Of a stretch of 64,000 bases of DNA, positions 50,132 to 59,286 are shown one piece after another. The stretch is taken from NCBI GenBank assembly GCA_964647905.1, contig CAZYJR010000014.1, positions 1-64,000 on the forward strand, written 5' to 3'. The first letter of the stretch is position 1. Every line of letters starts with the position of its first letter. Position numbers and translations under genes: made by a program. The notes under the pieces are model-generated. The model saw nothing but the letters and a program-made list of their open reading frames with translations, was not told the origin of the DNA and ran no database searches. Origin of the DNA: CAZYJR01 sp964647905 (GTDB taxonomy: Bacteria; Desulfobacterota; DSM-4660; Desulfatiglandales; HGW-15).

Positions 50132-50686
50132 ATGCAGCAGGGAAGATTACCCCGGCGCATCGAATCCATCGGGACAGGGCTGTGTGTGCTTCTCCTGGTG
50201 CTTATGAGCGCTGTGGTAGTGATCCAGGTCTTTTCGAGATACGTCCTCAACCATTCCTTTGTTTGGGCGGAGGAACTGGTCAGATACCTGATGATATGGA
50301 TGGTCATGCTGGGGGCGGCCCTGGTCCAATCCAGGAACGAGCATATTCGCATTGATTTTTTTCCCAGGCTGGCGGGTCCCAGGGGAAGGCCGGCTCTCGA
50401 GACCCTATTCCGCGGCTGCACCCTGCTCTTCCTGACCATCATCACGGTCAAAGGAGTGGAGGCCGCCTACTTCAACAGGATGTTCGAGAGCTCGGGCTTG
50501 AGAATCAGCATGCTGTGGCCGACGCTGGCAGTCCCGGTGGGAGGATTGTTGATCGGTATCTACACGGCCTTGGGTCTAATAAGAGATCTCCGCCGTCTGC
50601 TTCTCAGACCCAGGCACCGGCTCGAGGATATGGATATGAGCTCCGCCCCGGGCGGACCCGAAACCGCCCGCACTCGAGAGGAATAA
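50132..50686 (+). CDS. dctQ: TRAP transporter small permease (DctQ)
   Basis: A 184-residue membrane protein with four helices in the DctQ arrangement (GLCVLLLVLMSAVVVIQVFS, WAEELVRYLMIWMVMLGAAL, LFLTIITVKGVEAAYF, TLAVPVGGLLIGIYTALGLI). NHSFVWAEELVRYLMIW is the family hallmark. It starts 16 bp after dctP. Confidence 0.92.
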   Translation: MQQGRLPRRIESIGTGLCVLLLVLMSAVVVIQVFSRYVLNHSFVWAEELVRYLMIWMVMLGAALVQSRNEHIRIDFFPRLAGPRGRPALETLFRGCTLLFLTIITVKGVEAAYFNRMFESSGLRISMLWPTLAVPVGGLLIGIYTALGLIRDLRRLLLRPRHRLEDMDMSSAPGGPETARTREE

Positions 50687-50689
50687 CCC

Positions 50690-51979
50690 GTGCCGCTGAG
50701 CGTGATGATTCTCATCTTCGTGGTCATGCTCATTGCAGGAATGCCCGTAGCATTTGTGATGGGATTCTCTGCCTGTCTTTATCTCCTTTTCTCTCCCGAG
50801 GCCTCGTTCCTGGATATGGCCCCGCAGCGACTATTCTCCGGGATGGACTCATTCGTGCTGATGTGCATTCCCTTCTTCATACTCGCCGGCGAGATCATGA
50901 CCCGAGGAAGGATAGCGGACAGGATAGTGGACTTCGCTAACTTGGTCGTGGGGCGCTTCCGTGGAGGACTGGCCCATGTCAACATCATGGCTTCCATGCT
51001 CTTTGCAGGCATCACGGGAGTCGCGCTGGGCGATATAGCGGCGCTGGGCTCGATATTCATCCCTGCTATGAAAAAGCAGGGGTACCCGAGTGACTTCTCG
51101 GCGGCGGTGACCGCCTCTTCTTCCATCATCGGCCCCATCATCCCTCCGTCCATGATCATAGTGATCTATGGAGCGGTTACCTCTGTGTCCATAGGAGCGC
51201 TATTCGCAGCAGCCATAGTGCCGGGCGTGCTCATGGGCCTCTCCCAGATGGGAATCGTGGCGCTGACGGCAAAACGGCGCGGCTACCCCAAGGTCACCAT
51301 AACGCTCACCCCGAGGAAGCTCTTCATGGGCACCAAGGATGCCTTGGTCCCCCTGATGATGCCTGCTATTATCCTCTTCGGCATCCTATCCGGAATCTTT
51401 ACCCCGACTGAGGCGGCAGGTGTAGCGGTTTTATATGCCTTTGTTGTGGCAACCTTCCTCTATCGCTCTTTGAAATGGTCAGACTACCTCCCGGTTTTCA
51501 GTACGGCTGTCTACTTCTCAGCCAAGTTGTTGATCATTGTAGGCTGCGGCTCAATCCTGGCATGGATCTTCGGAATTGAAAACGTACCGGAAAAGATCAA
51601 GATGCTCTTTTATTCAATCAGTGAAAACAAGTACATGCTGCTTATAATGATCAACATATTCCTCATTGTATTAGGAATGTGGCTGGATCCTTCTGCATCC
51701 ATAATCTTGTTCGCTCCCATGCTGACTCCTTTGGCCGCTGATTTGGGATTGGATCCGGTCCACTTCGGCATCCTAATGATTGTAAACCTGAACATCGGTC
51801 TTTTAACCCCGCCTTTGGCCGTATGCCTGTTTGCCGCTTCGGATATATCACGAGACCCTGTAGATCGAATTATTATCTCGGTTTTGCCTTTTCTGTTGGC
51901 ATCGATGTTTTCCTTGGCCTTGATCACCTATGTGCCCGCTTTCACCATGACCCTGCCCGAGTGGTTAGGGTTGCTTTAG
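50690..51979 (+). CDS. dctM: TRAP transporter large permease (DctM)
   Basis: A 429-residue polytopic permease with PQRLFSGMDSFVLMCIPFFI, ASSSIIGPIIPPSMIIVIYG and NLNIGLLTPPLAVCLFAASD, typical of DctM. GTG 50690 follows AGGA and starts 3 bp after dctQ. It completes a three-part secondary transporter driven by an ion gradient. Confidence 0.93.
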   Translation: MPLSVMILIFVVMLIAGMPVAFVMGFSACLYLLFSPEASFLDMAPQRLFSGMDSFVLMCIPFFILAGEIMTRGRIADRIVDFANLVVGRFRGGLAHVNIMASMLFAGITGVALGDIAALGSIFIPAMKKQGYPSDFSAAVTASSSIIGPIIPPSMIIVIYGAVTSVSIGALFAAAIVPGVLMGLSQMGIVALTAKRRGYPKVTITLTPRKLFMGTKDALVPLMMPAIILFGILSGIFTPTEAAGVAVLYAFVVATFLYRSLKWSDYLPVFSTAVYFSAKLLIIVGCGSILAWIFGIENVPEKIKMLFYSISENKYMLLIMINIFLIVLGMWLDPSASIILFAPMLTPLAADLGLDPVHFGILMIVNLNIGLLTPPLAVCLFAASDISRDPVDRIIISVLPFLLASMFSLALITYVPAFTMTLPEWLGLL

Positions 51980-51996
51980 TCTGGGGGTGTCCTGTT

Positions 51997-52452
51997 ATGA
52001 GTGTGGGTGATTCTCTTTCATACACGGTGAGCACCGAGGTCTCCGTGCCGGCCCGTGAAGCCTTCGATTACTTGTCGGACCCGCTTCAGATAGGCCGCTG
52101 GGCCCTGGGTTGCCTCGATACCCGGCCAACCGAGAAGACAGGCCTTTTCAAGGGGACATCCATCTTCGACGGATCCGAGGCGTGGGTTCGAGTGGAGACC
52201 GACCCCAAGAGGCTTCTGATCGACTACCACGTGGGGGACAGTGAAACCCAACTCCCTCGCATCTCGACCCGGATAATGCCGGGGGGGCTTTGCAACCGGG
52301 ATCGCGGCCGTTGCATCGTGACCATGACGGCCTGGCGGCCCGGGGATATGGACGATCCGCGTTGGCTGCGTTTGTGCGCCACGCATGAGACGGAGATATT
52401 CATTATCAGAGAGCACTTGGAGCACAGTGGAAAAGGCCTTTTCTCGAAGTAG
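51997..52452 (+). CDS. SRPBCC-fold (START-like) protein
   Basis: A 151-residue protein with the opening YTVSTEVSVPAREAFDYLSD typical of SRPBCC ligand-binding folds. It has a compact alpha/beta pattern without catalytic motifs. GGGGGTG precedes ATG 51997; longer frames overlap dctM and are rejected. Position between the TRAP genes and the AOR module suggests binding or conversion of the imported compound or its CoA or aldehyde derivative, but no direct evidence supports that. Confidence 0.7.
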   Translation: MSVGDSLSYTVSTEVSVPAREAFDYLSDPLQIGRWALGCLDTRPTEKTGLFKGTSIFDGSEAWVRVETDPKRLLIDYHVGDSETQLPRISTRIMPGGLCNRDRGRCIVTMTAWRPGDMDDPRWLRLCATHETEIFIIREHLEHSGKGLFSK

Positions 52453-52530
52453 CAAAGACCCGTTGATGTGCATGCCCGAGGAACAGTACCATGGCTTTGC
52501 CATGCCGAAGGAATTTGAGGAGGACGGAGG

Positions 52531-52809
52531 ATGTATAGTCTCAAGGTGACCGTGGAGCGCATCGAGGGTTACTGCAACCAGCCCATGCTGGTCGGCGACG
52601 GCTTCGTGGTGGAAGGCGGCCGCATCAGGATCCCCGAAGGGAAGCATGTATGCATGTACGCGCTCCAGAGCATGATGCCTATCTTCCCTTTGCTTCAACG
52701 ATCGGGTGGAGGAGAGAAGGGGGACTGGACCAACAAGGTGGATCAGTTCTGTTGCCCCGACCCCAGGGGCAAGGTACACTACCGGATAGAGAGGATGGAG
52801 AAGACATGA
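52531..52809 (+). CDS. TIGR04076-like small protein of the AOR module
   Basis: A 92-residue protein (LKVTVERIEGYCNQPMLVGD, GRIRIPEGKHVCMYALQSMM, DQFCCPDPRGKVHYRIERM) with scattered Cys residues, matching what I know of TIGR04076-type proteins encoded next to aldehyde ferredoxin oxidoreductases and ferredoxins. GGAGGACGGAGG precedes ATG 52531. Its stop overlaps the ferredoxin start (ATGA). Function is not established. Confidence 0.75.
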   Translation: MYSLKVTVERIEGYCNQPMLVGDGFVVEGGRIRIPEGKHVCMYALQSMMPIFPLLQRSGGGEKGDWTNKVDQFCCPDPRGKVHYRIERMEKT

Positions 52810-53333
52810 TCGTGGTCCATGCAGAAAAGTGCTCCGGATGCCGGCGCTGCGAGGTCAACTGCTCATTCTTCCATTCAGGTTGCGTGGGGCGAAGCCGGGC
52901 GCGGGTCAAGGTGGTCAAGATCGAGGACTTGGGCCTCGACTACCCGGTGGTATGCCCCCAGTGCAAGGAGCGTTACTGCACCCGATGCCCCGAGTCCGCG
53001 CTGGAGATCGGGCCGTTGGGGCAGATAGTGGCATCGCCCACTCTGTGCACGGCCTGCGGCACCTGCCAGACACTTTGCCCTATAGGCGCCATCGAGCTCT
53101 ACGAGGACATCCCTTACGTGTGCGACCTTTGCGGAGGCGATCCCAGGTGCGTGGCGCAGTGCAACATGGGGGCCGTTGAGTATCGACCCGGGGAAGGAGG
53201 CTCCTTGAGCCTCAAGGAATACAAGGCGGGGGCCAAGGGTATGAGCGCGGAGGAAAAGCGGGTGCGCTTCGTACTCGACCGGGCCGGGGATCTCTTGGAT
53301 TCATGGAAACACTCTTCCGAAGCGGGAGGATGA
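52806..53333 (+). CDS. Polyferredoxin (AOR-associated 4Fe-4S protein)
   Basis: A 175-residue iron-sulfur protein with HAEKCSGCRRCEVNCSFFHS, CPQCKERYCTRCP, CTACGTCQTLCPIGAIE and CDLCGGDPRCVAQCNMGAVE, the cysteine pattern of HycB/AOR-type ferredoxins with four clusters. It presumably carries electrons for the AOR encoded 3 bp downstream. The start overlaps the upstream stop, so the three genes are coupled. A longer upstream frame belongs to the overlapping gene and is rejected. Confidence 0.92.
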   Translation: MIVVHAEKCSGCRRCEVNCSFFHSGCVGRSRARVKVVKIEDLGLDYPVVCPQCKERYCTRCPESALEIGPLGQIVASPTLCTACGTCQTLCPIGAIELYEDIPYVCDLCGGDPRCVAQCNMGAVEYRPGEGGSLSLKEYKAGAKGMSAEEKRVRFVLDRAGDLLDSWKHSSEAGG

Positions 53334-53336
53334 GAC

Positions 53337-55148
53337 ATGCTCCATGGTTACGGAGGACATATACTGCGCGTTGACCTGGGACGGGGATCGGCGGTAAGGG
53401 AAAAGAGCGATCCTGATTACTTGAAAAAAGCCATAGGCGGGAGAGGTCTAAACTCCTGGCGTCTTCACGACGAGCTCCGGAGGGATGCGGATCCCCTGTC
53501 CCCCGAGAATATGCTCCTCATAGGCGTAGGTCCGCTGACAGGCTCCCTCTTGAGTTCGTCCGCCTACATGACCATATCCGGCAAGTCACCCTTGACCGGC
53601 ATACTGGGAGACTCGGCTGCGGGCGGGTTTTTCGGTCCTGAGCTCAAGCAGGCGGGCTACGATCAGATCGTTATAAGGGGCAGATCCGAGAGGCCTTGTT
53701 ACCTGGCTATAGCGGACGACCGGGTGGAGATCCGGGATGCTTCACACTTGTGGGGAAAGGACATCTGGCAGGCAACGGCCGCCATACGTAAGGAGCTCGG
53801 CGACAACGCCTTTCAGGTGGCGGCGATCGGGCCGGCGGGGGAGAACCTGGTGAAGTTCGCCACCGTGGCCTGCAACAACTCCCGAATGTGCGGCCGAACC
53901 GGCATGGGCTGCCTGTTCGGGTCCAAGAACCTCAAGGCGGTGGCGGTGCGCGGCACCAGGCCGGTTTCCCTGGACCGCCCCCTGAGCTTCCTCGAGCTCT
54001 GCCGAACCATGGACCGCCGCATACTGGAGCACCCCGAGTGGCAAAAGCGCCACGACATGGGCTCCACCCTTTTGATGAAGGCCTTGAACGGGATCGGTAT
54101 CCTGCCCACCGACCACTTCCAAAAGGGCGTCTGTGACTACGTGGACAAGATCAGCGGGGAGACACTGGCCGAGCGGTACAAGGTAAAGAACAAGAGCTGC
54201 TTCAACTGCAATATACACTGCTCGCGCCACTACGCGACACCTGAGGCCGCCGGTGAGGGCCCCGAGTTCGAGACCCTGTGCAGCTACTCCTCCAGGATCG
54301 GGGTGGACGATCTCGAGTTCACCCTGCGCATGACCTCATTCCTGAACCGCATGGGACTGGACTCCCTCAGCAGCGGAGAGACCATAGGCTGGGCCATGGA
54401 GTGCTTCCAGCGAGGGCTTTTGGGCCCTGATGACGTGGACGGCCTGGACTTCACCTGGGGCAACAAAGAAACCGTGGAGAAGCTCCTGGGCATGATCATC
54501 CGCCGCGAAGGCATCGGGGACGCGTTTGCCGAGGGGACCAGGTCCCTGGCCCGGAGGTTCGGGAAGGGTACCGAGCGGTATGCCTTCCACGTGAAGGGTC
54601 TGGACATGATCTGCGGCGACCCGAGGGGCATAAAGGCCTTCGGGCTCACGTACGCCATCGCCTCCAGGGGTGGTGATCACCTGAGGGCCGAGCCTTTCTT
54701 CGAGCTTACCGAGCGCTACGACGAGGCCGAGAAGAGGTGGGGAATAAGGGAGATCGCAGACCGCTTGTCAAACAAGGGGAAGGCCGTGCTGGTGGAGCAC
54801 ACCGAACGCCAGGCGCTGCTGACCGACTGTCTCACCATGTGCAAGAATATCGGGCTCTCCATGGACGTAATGGACTTCGAGCTGGCCTCAGGACTCCTTA
54901 CCGCGGGCACCGGCCTGGGCTTCTCACCGGATCGACTGGACAAGAGCCTGCGGGGAATAATAGACGCTGAAAGACGCATGAATATAGACTTCGGGATCGA
55001 TGCCTCCATGGACACGCTCCCCCGTCGCTTCACGCACGAACCTCTCGAGGAAGGCCCATCCAAGGGCCAGGTGGTACCGGTGGGAGAAATGGTCCGGGAC
55101 TATTACAGGCTACGGGGATGGGACGAGCAGGGTCGCCCTCGCTCTTAG
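53337..55148 (+). CDS. aor: Aldehyde:ferredoxin oxidoreductase
   Basis: A 603-residue AOR-family enzyme with IGGRGLNSWRLHDE, MTISGKSPLTGILGDSAAGG, NNSRMCGRTGMGCLFGSKNL (N-terminal and pterin-binding region), the cluster motif CFNCNIHC near residue 283 and the fourth ligand region ALLTDCLTMCKNIG. The family oxidises aldehydes to acids with a tungsten bis-pterin cofactor and reduces ferredoxin, or runs in reverse to reduce acids. GGAGG precedes ATG 53337. Substrate is not readable; the TRAP genes upstream suggest a carboxylate-derived compound. Confidence 0.93.
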   Translation: MLHGYGGHILRVDLGRGSAVREKSDPDYLKKAIGGRGLNSWRLHDELRRDADPLSPENMLLIGVGPLTGSLLSSSAYMTISGKSPLTGILGDSAAGGFFGPELKQAGYDQIVIRGRSERPCYLAIADDRVEIRDASHLWGKDIWQATAAIRKELGDNAFQVAAIGPAGENLVKFATVACNNSRMCGRTGMGCLFGSKNLKAVAVRGTRPVSLDRPLSFLELCRTMDRRILEHPEWQKRHDMGSTLLMKALNGIGILPTDHFQKGVCDYVDKISGETLAERYKVKNKSCFNCNIHCSRHYATPEAAGEGPEFETLCSYSSRIGVDDLEFTLRMTSFLNRMGLDSLSSGETIGWAMECFQRGLLGPDDVDGLDFTWGNKETVEKLLGMIIRREGIGDAFAEGTRSLARRFGKGTERYAFHVKGLDMICGDPRGIKAFGLTYAIASRGGDHLRAEPFFELTERYDEAEKRWGIREIADRLSNKGKAVLVEHTERQALLTDCLTMCKNIGLSMDVMDFELASGLLTAGTGLGFSPDRLDKSLRGIIDAERRMNIDFGIDASMDTLPRRFTHEPLEEGPSKGQVVPVGEMVRDYYRLRGWDEQGRPRS

Positions 55149-55281
55149 CCGCCAACCGAAGCTATGCGTCCCATCGGATCAGTCCTATTGTGCAGCAACT
55201 CGGGTTTCAGCCGGAGAGCCCCGGAAGGTGCCGGGAGGTCTCCGTTGTAGAATCGCTAACCCTTACCAAGGAGGAAAGGTC

Positions 55282-56442
55282 ATGAAGAAGTCGATTGTTC
55301 TGGTCTGTTTGGTCGTAATGGCCCTGCTCGCCGCACCCGGTGCGGGGGCTGCGGGGGATGTCTCCAAGGGCATCCGGGTGGGAAATGCAGGGGCCTTTAC
55401 CGGGGACGCGGCGGCCCCGTGCATGGAGATATTCAACTCCGCTCAGATAGCAGTAGACGAGTGGAACGAAAGGGGTGGGATCAGGGGAACCAAGATCGAG
55501 CACATAATGGGAGACGATGCCATGGATCCGGCCCAAGGGGTGAACGTGGCGCACAAGTTCGTCTCCGATGATCTGATGTACGGCGTGATCGGCCCGCCCA
55601 TGAGCCATATCGCACAGGCGACCCTCAAGATTTACGGGAATGCGAACCTGGCCTGCATCACCACGGCGGCATCCAAGCCCGAACTGACCGAGCAGGGATA
55701 CAGGCACTTCTTCCGGGTGAACGCGAGGAACGATGCGCACGGCCCCAACTGCGCCCTTTTCTTGACGAAGGAACTAGGGGCTCGGAGGGTGGCCGTCCTC
55801 AACGAGAAAGTCGCGTACTGCGAGAACCTGGCCGCGCAGACCATCAAGGCCCTCAAGGAGCTCGGCGTAACCGACATCCTGCAGGACACCATAGTGGGCG
55901 GGGTGAAGGACTACTCGGCCGTCCTGACCAAGGTCAAGTCATTCAAGCCGGACGTGCTGTTCTTCGTGGCCACGGCCGCGCCCGATCATGCCATCGCGGC
56001 CCGCCAGGTCAAGGAATTGGGCATCGACACCATATACTTCGGCACCGAAGGGGCCAGGGATAAGAAGGACTTCGTGGCAGCGGCCGAGGGCGCCGCCGAG
56101 GGCGCATATGTATATCATTTCTCTCCTGACATATATGCCATTCCCGAGGCCGAGGGCTACATCAAGAAGTACGAAGAGGAGTACGGCGGTATAAGCGGCT
56201 TCGGCCCTCCCGCCTATGAGGCCATGAACATCATGCTCACGGCCATGGACCGGGCGGCGGCCGACGGCGAGATCACCCGGGAGGAAGTGGTGGATGAACT
56301 CCACAAGATAGAGAACTACGAGGGCATCCTCGGGTTCCCCATAACCTTCAATGAAAAGGGAGACCTCGAGGGCGGGGCCACGTACTTCTTCAAGGTGGTC
56401 GGCGAGGACTTCGAGCAGGTCGCGGTCATGAGCGGCGAGTAG
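55282..56442 (+). CDS. livK: Branched-chain amino acid-type ABC substrate-binding protein (LivK)
   Basis: A 386-residue periplasmic protein with a signal peptide (SIVLVCLVVMALLAAPGAGA) and the type I periplasmic-binding fold (GNAGAFTGDAAAPCMEIFNS, RVAVLNEKVAYCENLAAQTI). GGAGG precedes ATG 55282; the longer frame to 55000 overlaps aor. Liv-family proteins bind branched-chain amino acids but also aromatic acids, amides and urea. It follows aor by 133 bp and heads the Liv module. Confidence 0.9.
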   Translation: MKKSIVLVCLVVMALLAAPGAGAAGDVSKGIRVGNAGAFTGDAAAPCMEIFNSAQIAVDEWNERGGIRGTKIEHIMGDDAMDPAQGVNVAHKFVSDDLMYGVIGPPMSHIAQATLKIYGNANLACITTAASKPELTEQGYRHFFRVNARNDAHGPNCALFLTKELGARRVAVLNEKVAYCENLAAQTIKALKELGVTDILQDTIVGGVKDYSAVLTKVKSFKPDVLFFVATAAPDHAIAARQVKELGIDTIYFGTEGARDKKDFVAAAEGAAEGAYVYHFSPDIYAIPEAEGYIKKYEEEYGGISGFGPPAYEAMNIMLTAMDRAAADGEITREEVVDELHKIENYEGILGFPITFNEKGDLEGGATYFFKVVGEDFEQVAVMSGE

Positions 56443-56448
56443 GGAGCC

Positions 56449-57381
56449 ATGGTCCCATACCTGGAGCAGCTGCCCCAGCAGCTGGTCAACGGGCTCACCC
56501 TGGGCGGGGTGTACGCGCTCATAGCCATAGGCTATACCATGGTCTACGGCATCCTGTTCATGCTCAACTTCGCCCACGGCGAGATATACATGATCGGCGG
56601 CTTTGCCGGCTGGTGGGTGCTCCACCTGCTGAGCTCGGGGAACCGCCTGGCGTTTAACGCCGTCCTGGTGATCGCCCTCATGATCATCGGGGCCATGGCC
56701 GTCTCCGGGCTGGTGGGCGTCCTGAGCGAGCGCTTCGCCTACCGCCCGCTGCGGCAGGCCCCGAGGATGAACCTCCTGCTCAGCGCACTCGGGGTCTCGA
56801 TATTTCTCCAGAACCTGGTCCTCAATTTCCAGGGTGCCAAGCCTCGCTTCTTTCACGTATCCGCACTGATCCCGCCGGGCCTGCGGGTCATGGAGGCGGG
56901 CGGCGTGGTGTTCTCCTTCATGCGGGGGCTGGTGATCGGGGTCTGCTTCCTGCTGATGGGGGCGCTCACTTACATGGTCAAGAAGACCAAGGTGGGCAAG
57001 GCCATGCGGGCGACCTCGCAGGACCTGGAGGCCGCCACCTTCATGGGCGTGGACACGGACAGGATAATAGTGGTGGTCTTCCTGATAGGTTCGGCCCTGG
57101 GGGGGGCCGCCGGCACCCTGGTAGGCCTCCTCTTCACCCAGGTGGACTACTACGTGGGGTTCCAGGCGGGGATAAAGGGTTTCACCGCCGCCGTTCTGGG
57201 CGGAATCGGCAATATAACCGGGGCCATGCTGGGGGGGATCATCCTGGGTCTATTGGAGTCTGTGGCCACCACCTTTTTCCCGTCCGCCTACAAGGACGTG
57301 GTGGCCTTCAGCGTCTTGATAATAGTGCTCATCTTTCGGCCCTCCGGACTGATGGGGGAGAAGATCAGAGAGAAAGTCTGA
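56449..57381 (+). CDS. livH: Branched-chain amino acid-type ABC permease (LivH)
   Basis: A 310-residue permease with the LivH start (LPQQLVNGLTLGGVYALIAI, then GYTMVYGIL), NFAHGEIYMIGGFAGWWV, FAYRPLRQAPRMN and the ATPase-contact loop KAMRATSQDLEAATFMGVDT. About eight helices. It starts 6 bp after livK and its stop overlaps the next start by one base. Confidence 0.93.
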   Translation: MVPYLEQLPQQLVNGLTLGGVYALIAIGYTMVYGILFMLNFAHGEIYMIGGFAGWWVLHLLSSGNRLAFNAVLVIALMIIGAMAVSGLVGVLSERFAYRPLRQAPRMNLLLSALGVSIFLQNLVLNFQGAKPRFFHVSALIPPGLRVMEAGGVVFSFMRGLVIGVCFLLMGALTYMVKKTKVGKAMRATSQDLEAATFMGVDTDRIIVVVFLIGSALGGAAGTLVGLLFTQVDYYVGFQAGIKGFTAAVLGGIGNITGAMLGGIILGLLESVATTFFPSAYKDVVAFSVLIIVLIFRPSGLMGEKIREKV

Positions 57382-59279
57382 TGGCCGGCGTATTAGCGGG
57401 GTGGGGGGCCAAGCGCAGCGAGAGGCTCGTCTTGTATGCCGTAGCGGCCGTCCTGCTGGCCGCCCTCCCCCACCTGATGCCCAACACTTACTGGCTGCGC
57501 ATCTTCGGCATGACAGGCATCTATGTCATGCTGGCCCTCGGACTGAACGTGGTGGCCGGATTCACCGGTCTGCTGGACCTATCCTACGTGGCCTTTTTCG
57601 GAATCGGCGGATACACCTTTGCACTGGTCTCCTCCAACCAATTCGACATTCACCTGCCCTTTCTCCTGAGCCTGCCCGCTGCAGCCTTCATAACCATGGG
57701 CTTCGGCCTGGCCCTGGGTGCGACCAGCATCCGTCTGAGCGGAGACTACCTGGCCATCGTGACCCTGGCCTTTGCTCAGATCTTCAAGCTCCTCCTCCTC
57801 AACCTGGACCGGCCCGTCAACATCACCGGGGGAGTCAACGGGATCTTCGGCTTTGACCCCGTTTCCATATTCGGGCTCCGGGTGGTCACCCCCCTGGCCT
57901 ACTCGTATCTGATCTGGACCGCCGCCCTCCTGGTTGCAGTCGGCTCCTGGCGTATGAAGAAATCCAGGTACGGCCGGGGCTGGGAGGCGATCAGGGAGGA
58001 CGAGCTGGCTGCCGAGACCCTGGGGGTGGCCACAACCTGGATGAAGCTCAAGGCGTTCGCCGGCGGGGCCTTCGTCGCCGGGGCCACCGGGGCGCTCTTT
58101 GCGTCCTTCCAGGACTCTGTCTTTCCCAACAACTTTGATTTTCCTCAACTGGTCATTGTCTATTGCATGGTGATCCTGGGAGGGCTGGGAAACATACCCG
58201 GGGTGATACTGGGAGCGATACTCCTGACCGTCCTGCCCGAGTTCCTGAGGGAGTACGGCGCCTACCGCATGATGTCTTACGGATTGATCCTGGTCGTGCT
58301 GATGGCCCTGCGCCCCCAGGGGATACTGGGCTCCGTCAGGCTGCTCGAAAGGGAGAAGCGCCGCCCGGACAAAGACGAGACAGGATTGCTCAAGGCCTCC
58401 ACCGACCTTTACTACGGGGAGACCGGTGGGGCCTCGGCCGCTCCGGCGGTCTACACCCGCACAGAGCGTGTGGTGCTGGAGCTCAGGGATCTCAACATGG
58501 CCTTCGGGGGGTTGACCGCGGTCCAGGACCTGAGCCTGTCCCTCCGAGAGCGGGAGATCCTGAGCATCATAGGGCCGAACGGAGCAGGCAAATCGACTCT
58601 TTTCAACGTCATATCCGGGATATACCACCCGACCGGAGGAAGGGTAATCTACGAGGACGCGGACATAACACGCCTAAAGCCTCACCAGATAGCCGAAGCG
58701 GGTATCGCAAGGACCTTTCAGAACCTGCGCCTCTTCGGCAGGATGAGCGTCCTGGACAACGCCAAGGTGAGCCGGTTCTGCCGCACCAAGTCAGGGCCCA
58801 TCTCCATCCTCTTCCACCTGCCGGGCTTCCTCCGTGAAGAGGAGGAGACAGAGGAGGTGGCAAAGAGAACGCTCTCCCTTTTCGGGGCCAGGCTCACAGG
58901 GTACAGATTTCACCAGGAGGCCTTGTACCTGTCCTACGCCAACCGCCGCAGGCTGGAGATAGCCCGCGCAGTGGCCACCGGCGCCCGGGTCCTTATGCTG
59001 GACGAGCCCTCGGCCGGCATGAACCCTCAAGAGACACAGGAGATAACCGAGTTCATACGGGCGCTTCGAGACACCCACGGTTACACCATCCTGCTGATAG
59101 AGCACAAGCTCAGCGTGGTCAAGGCGATCTCGGACCGGGTGATAGCCCTGGACTACGGCCGGAAGATAGCCGAAGGGACCTACGATCAGGTGGCCGGCAA
59201 CGAGCGGGTGATCGAGGCCTATCTGGGAAGGAAAAAGGGCAAAGCAGCGGCCGGGACCGGATCCAAGGACAGGGGATAG
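57381..59279 (+). CDS. livMG: Fused LivM permease-LivG ATPase
   Basis: A 632-residue fusion. Residues 1-310 form a LivM permease (GMTGIYVMLALGLNVVAGFT, TSIRLSGDYLAIVTLAFAQI, GGLGNIPGVILGAILLTVLP); a linker of about 55 residues follows. Residues about 365-632 are a LivG ATPase with GPNGAGKST, IARTFQNLRLFGRMSVLDNA, YLSYANRRRLEIARAVAT, VLMLDEPSAGMNPQE and LLIEHKLSVV. The signature reads LSYANRRR rather than the common LSYGQQR. The fusion fixes a 1:1 ratio of permease to one motor subunit. Confidence 0.92.
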   Translation: MAGVLAGWGAKRSERLVLYAVAAVLLAALPHLMPNTYWLRIFGMTGIYVMLALGLNVVAGFTGLLDLSYVAFFGIGGYTFALVSSNQFDIHLPFLLSLPAAAFITMGFGLALGATSIRLSGDYLAIVTLAFAQIFKLLLLNLDRPVNITGGVNGIFGFDPVSIFGLRVVTPLAYSYLIWTAALLVAVGSWRMKKSRYGRGWEAIREDELAAETLGVATTWMKLKAFAGGAFVAGATGALFASFQDSVFPNNFDFPQLVIVYCMVILGGLGNIPGVILGAILLTVLPEFLREYGAYRMMSYGLILVVLMALRPQGILGSVRLLEREKRRPDKDETGLLKASTDLYYGETGGASAAPAVYTRTERVVLELRDLNMAFGGLTAVQDLSLSLREREILSIIGPNGAGKSTLFNVISGIYHPTGGRVIYEDADITRLKPHQIAEAGIARTFQNLRLFGRMSVLDNAKVSRFCRTKSGPISILFHLPGFLREEEETEEVAKRTLSLFGARLTGYRFHQEALYLSYANRRRLEIARAVATGARVLMLDEPSAGMNPQETQEITEFIRALRDTHGYTILLIEHKLSVVKAISDRVIALDYGRKIAEGTYDQVAGNERVIEAYLGRKKGKAAAGTGSKDRG

Positions 59280-59286
59280 AGCGGGC

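Noticed and set aside
55939..56856. Minus-strand frame of 305 codons
   Set aside because: Antisense to livK and livH, His/Gln/Glu-rich and without known motif.
57579..58628. Minus-strand frame of 349 codons
   Set aside because: Antisense to the LivM-LivG fusion; composition and lack of motifs mark it as a shadow.
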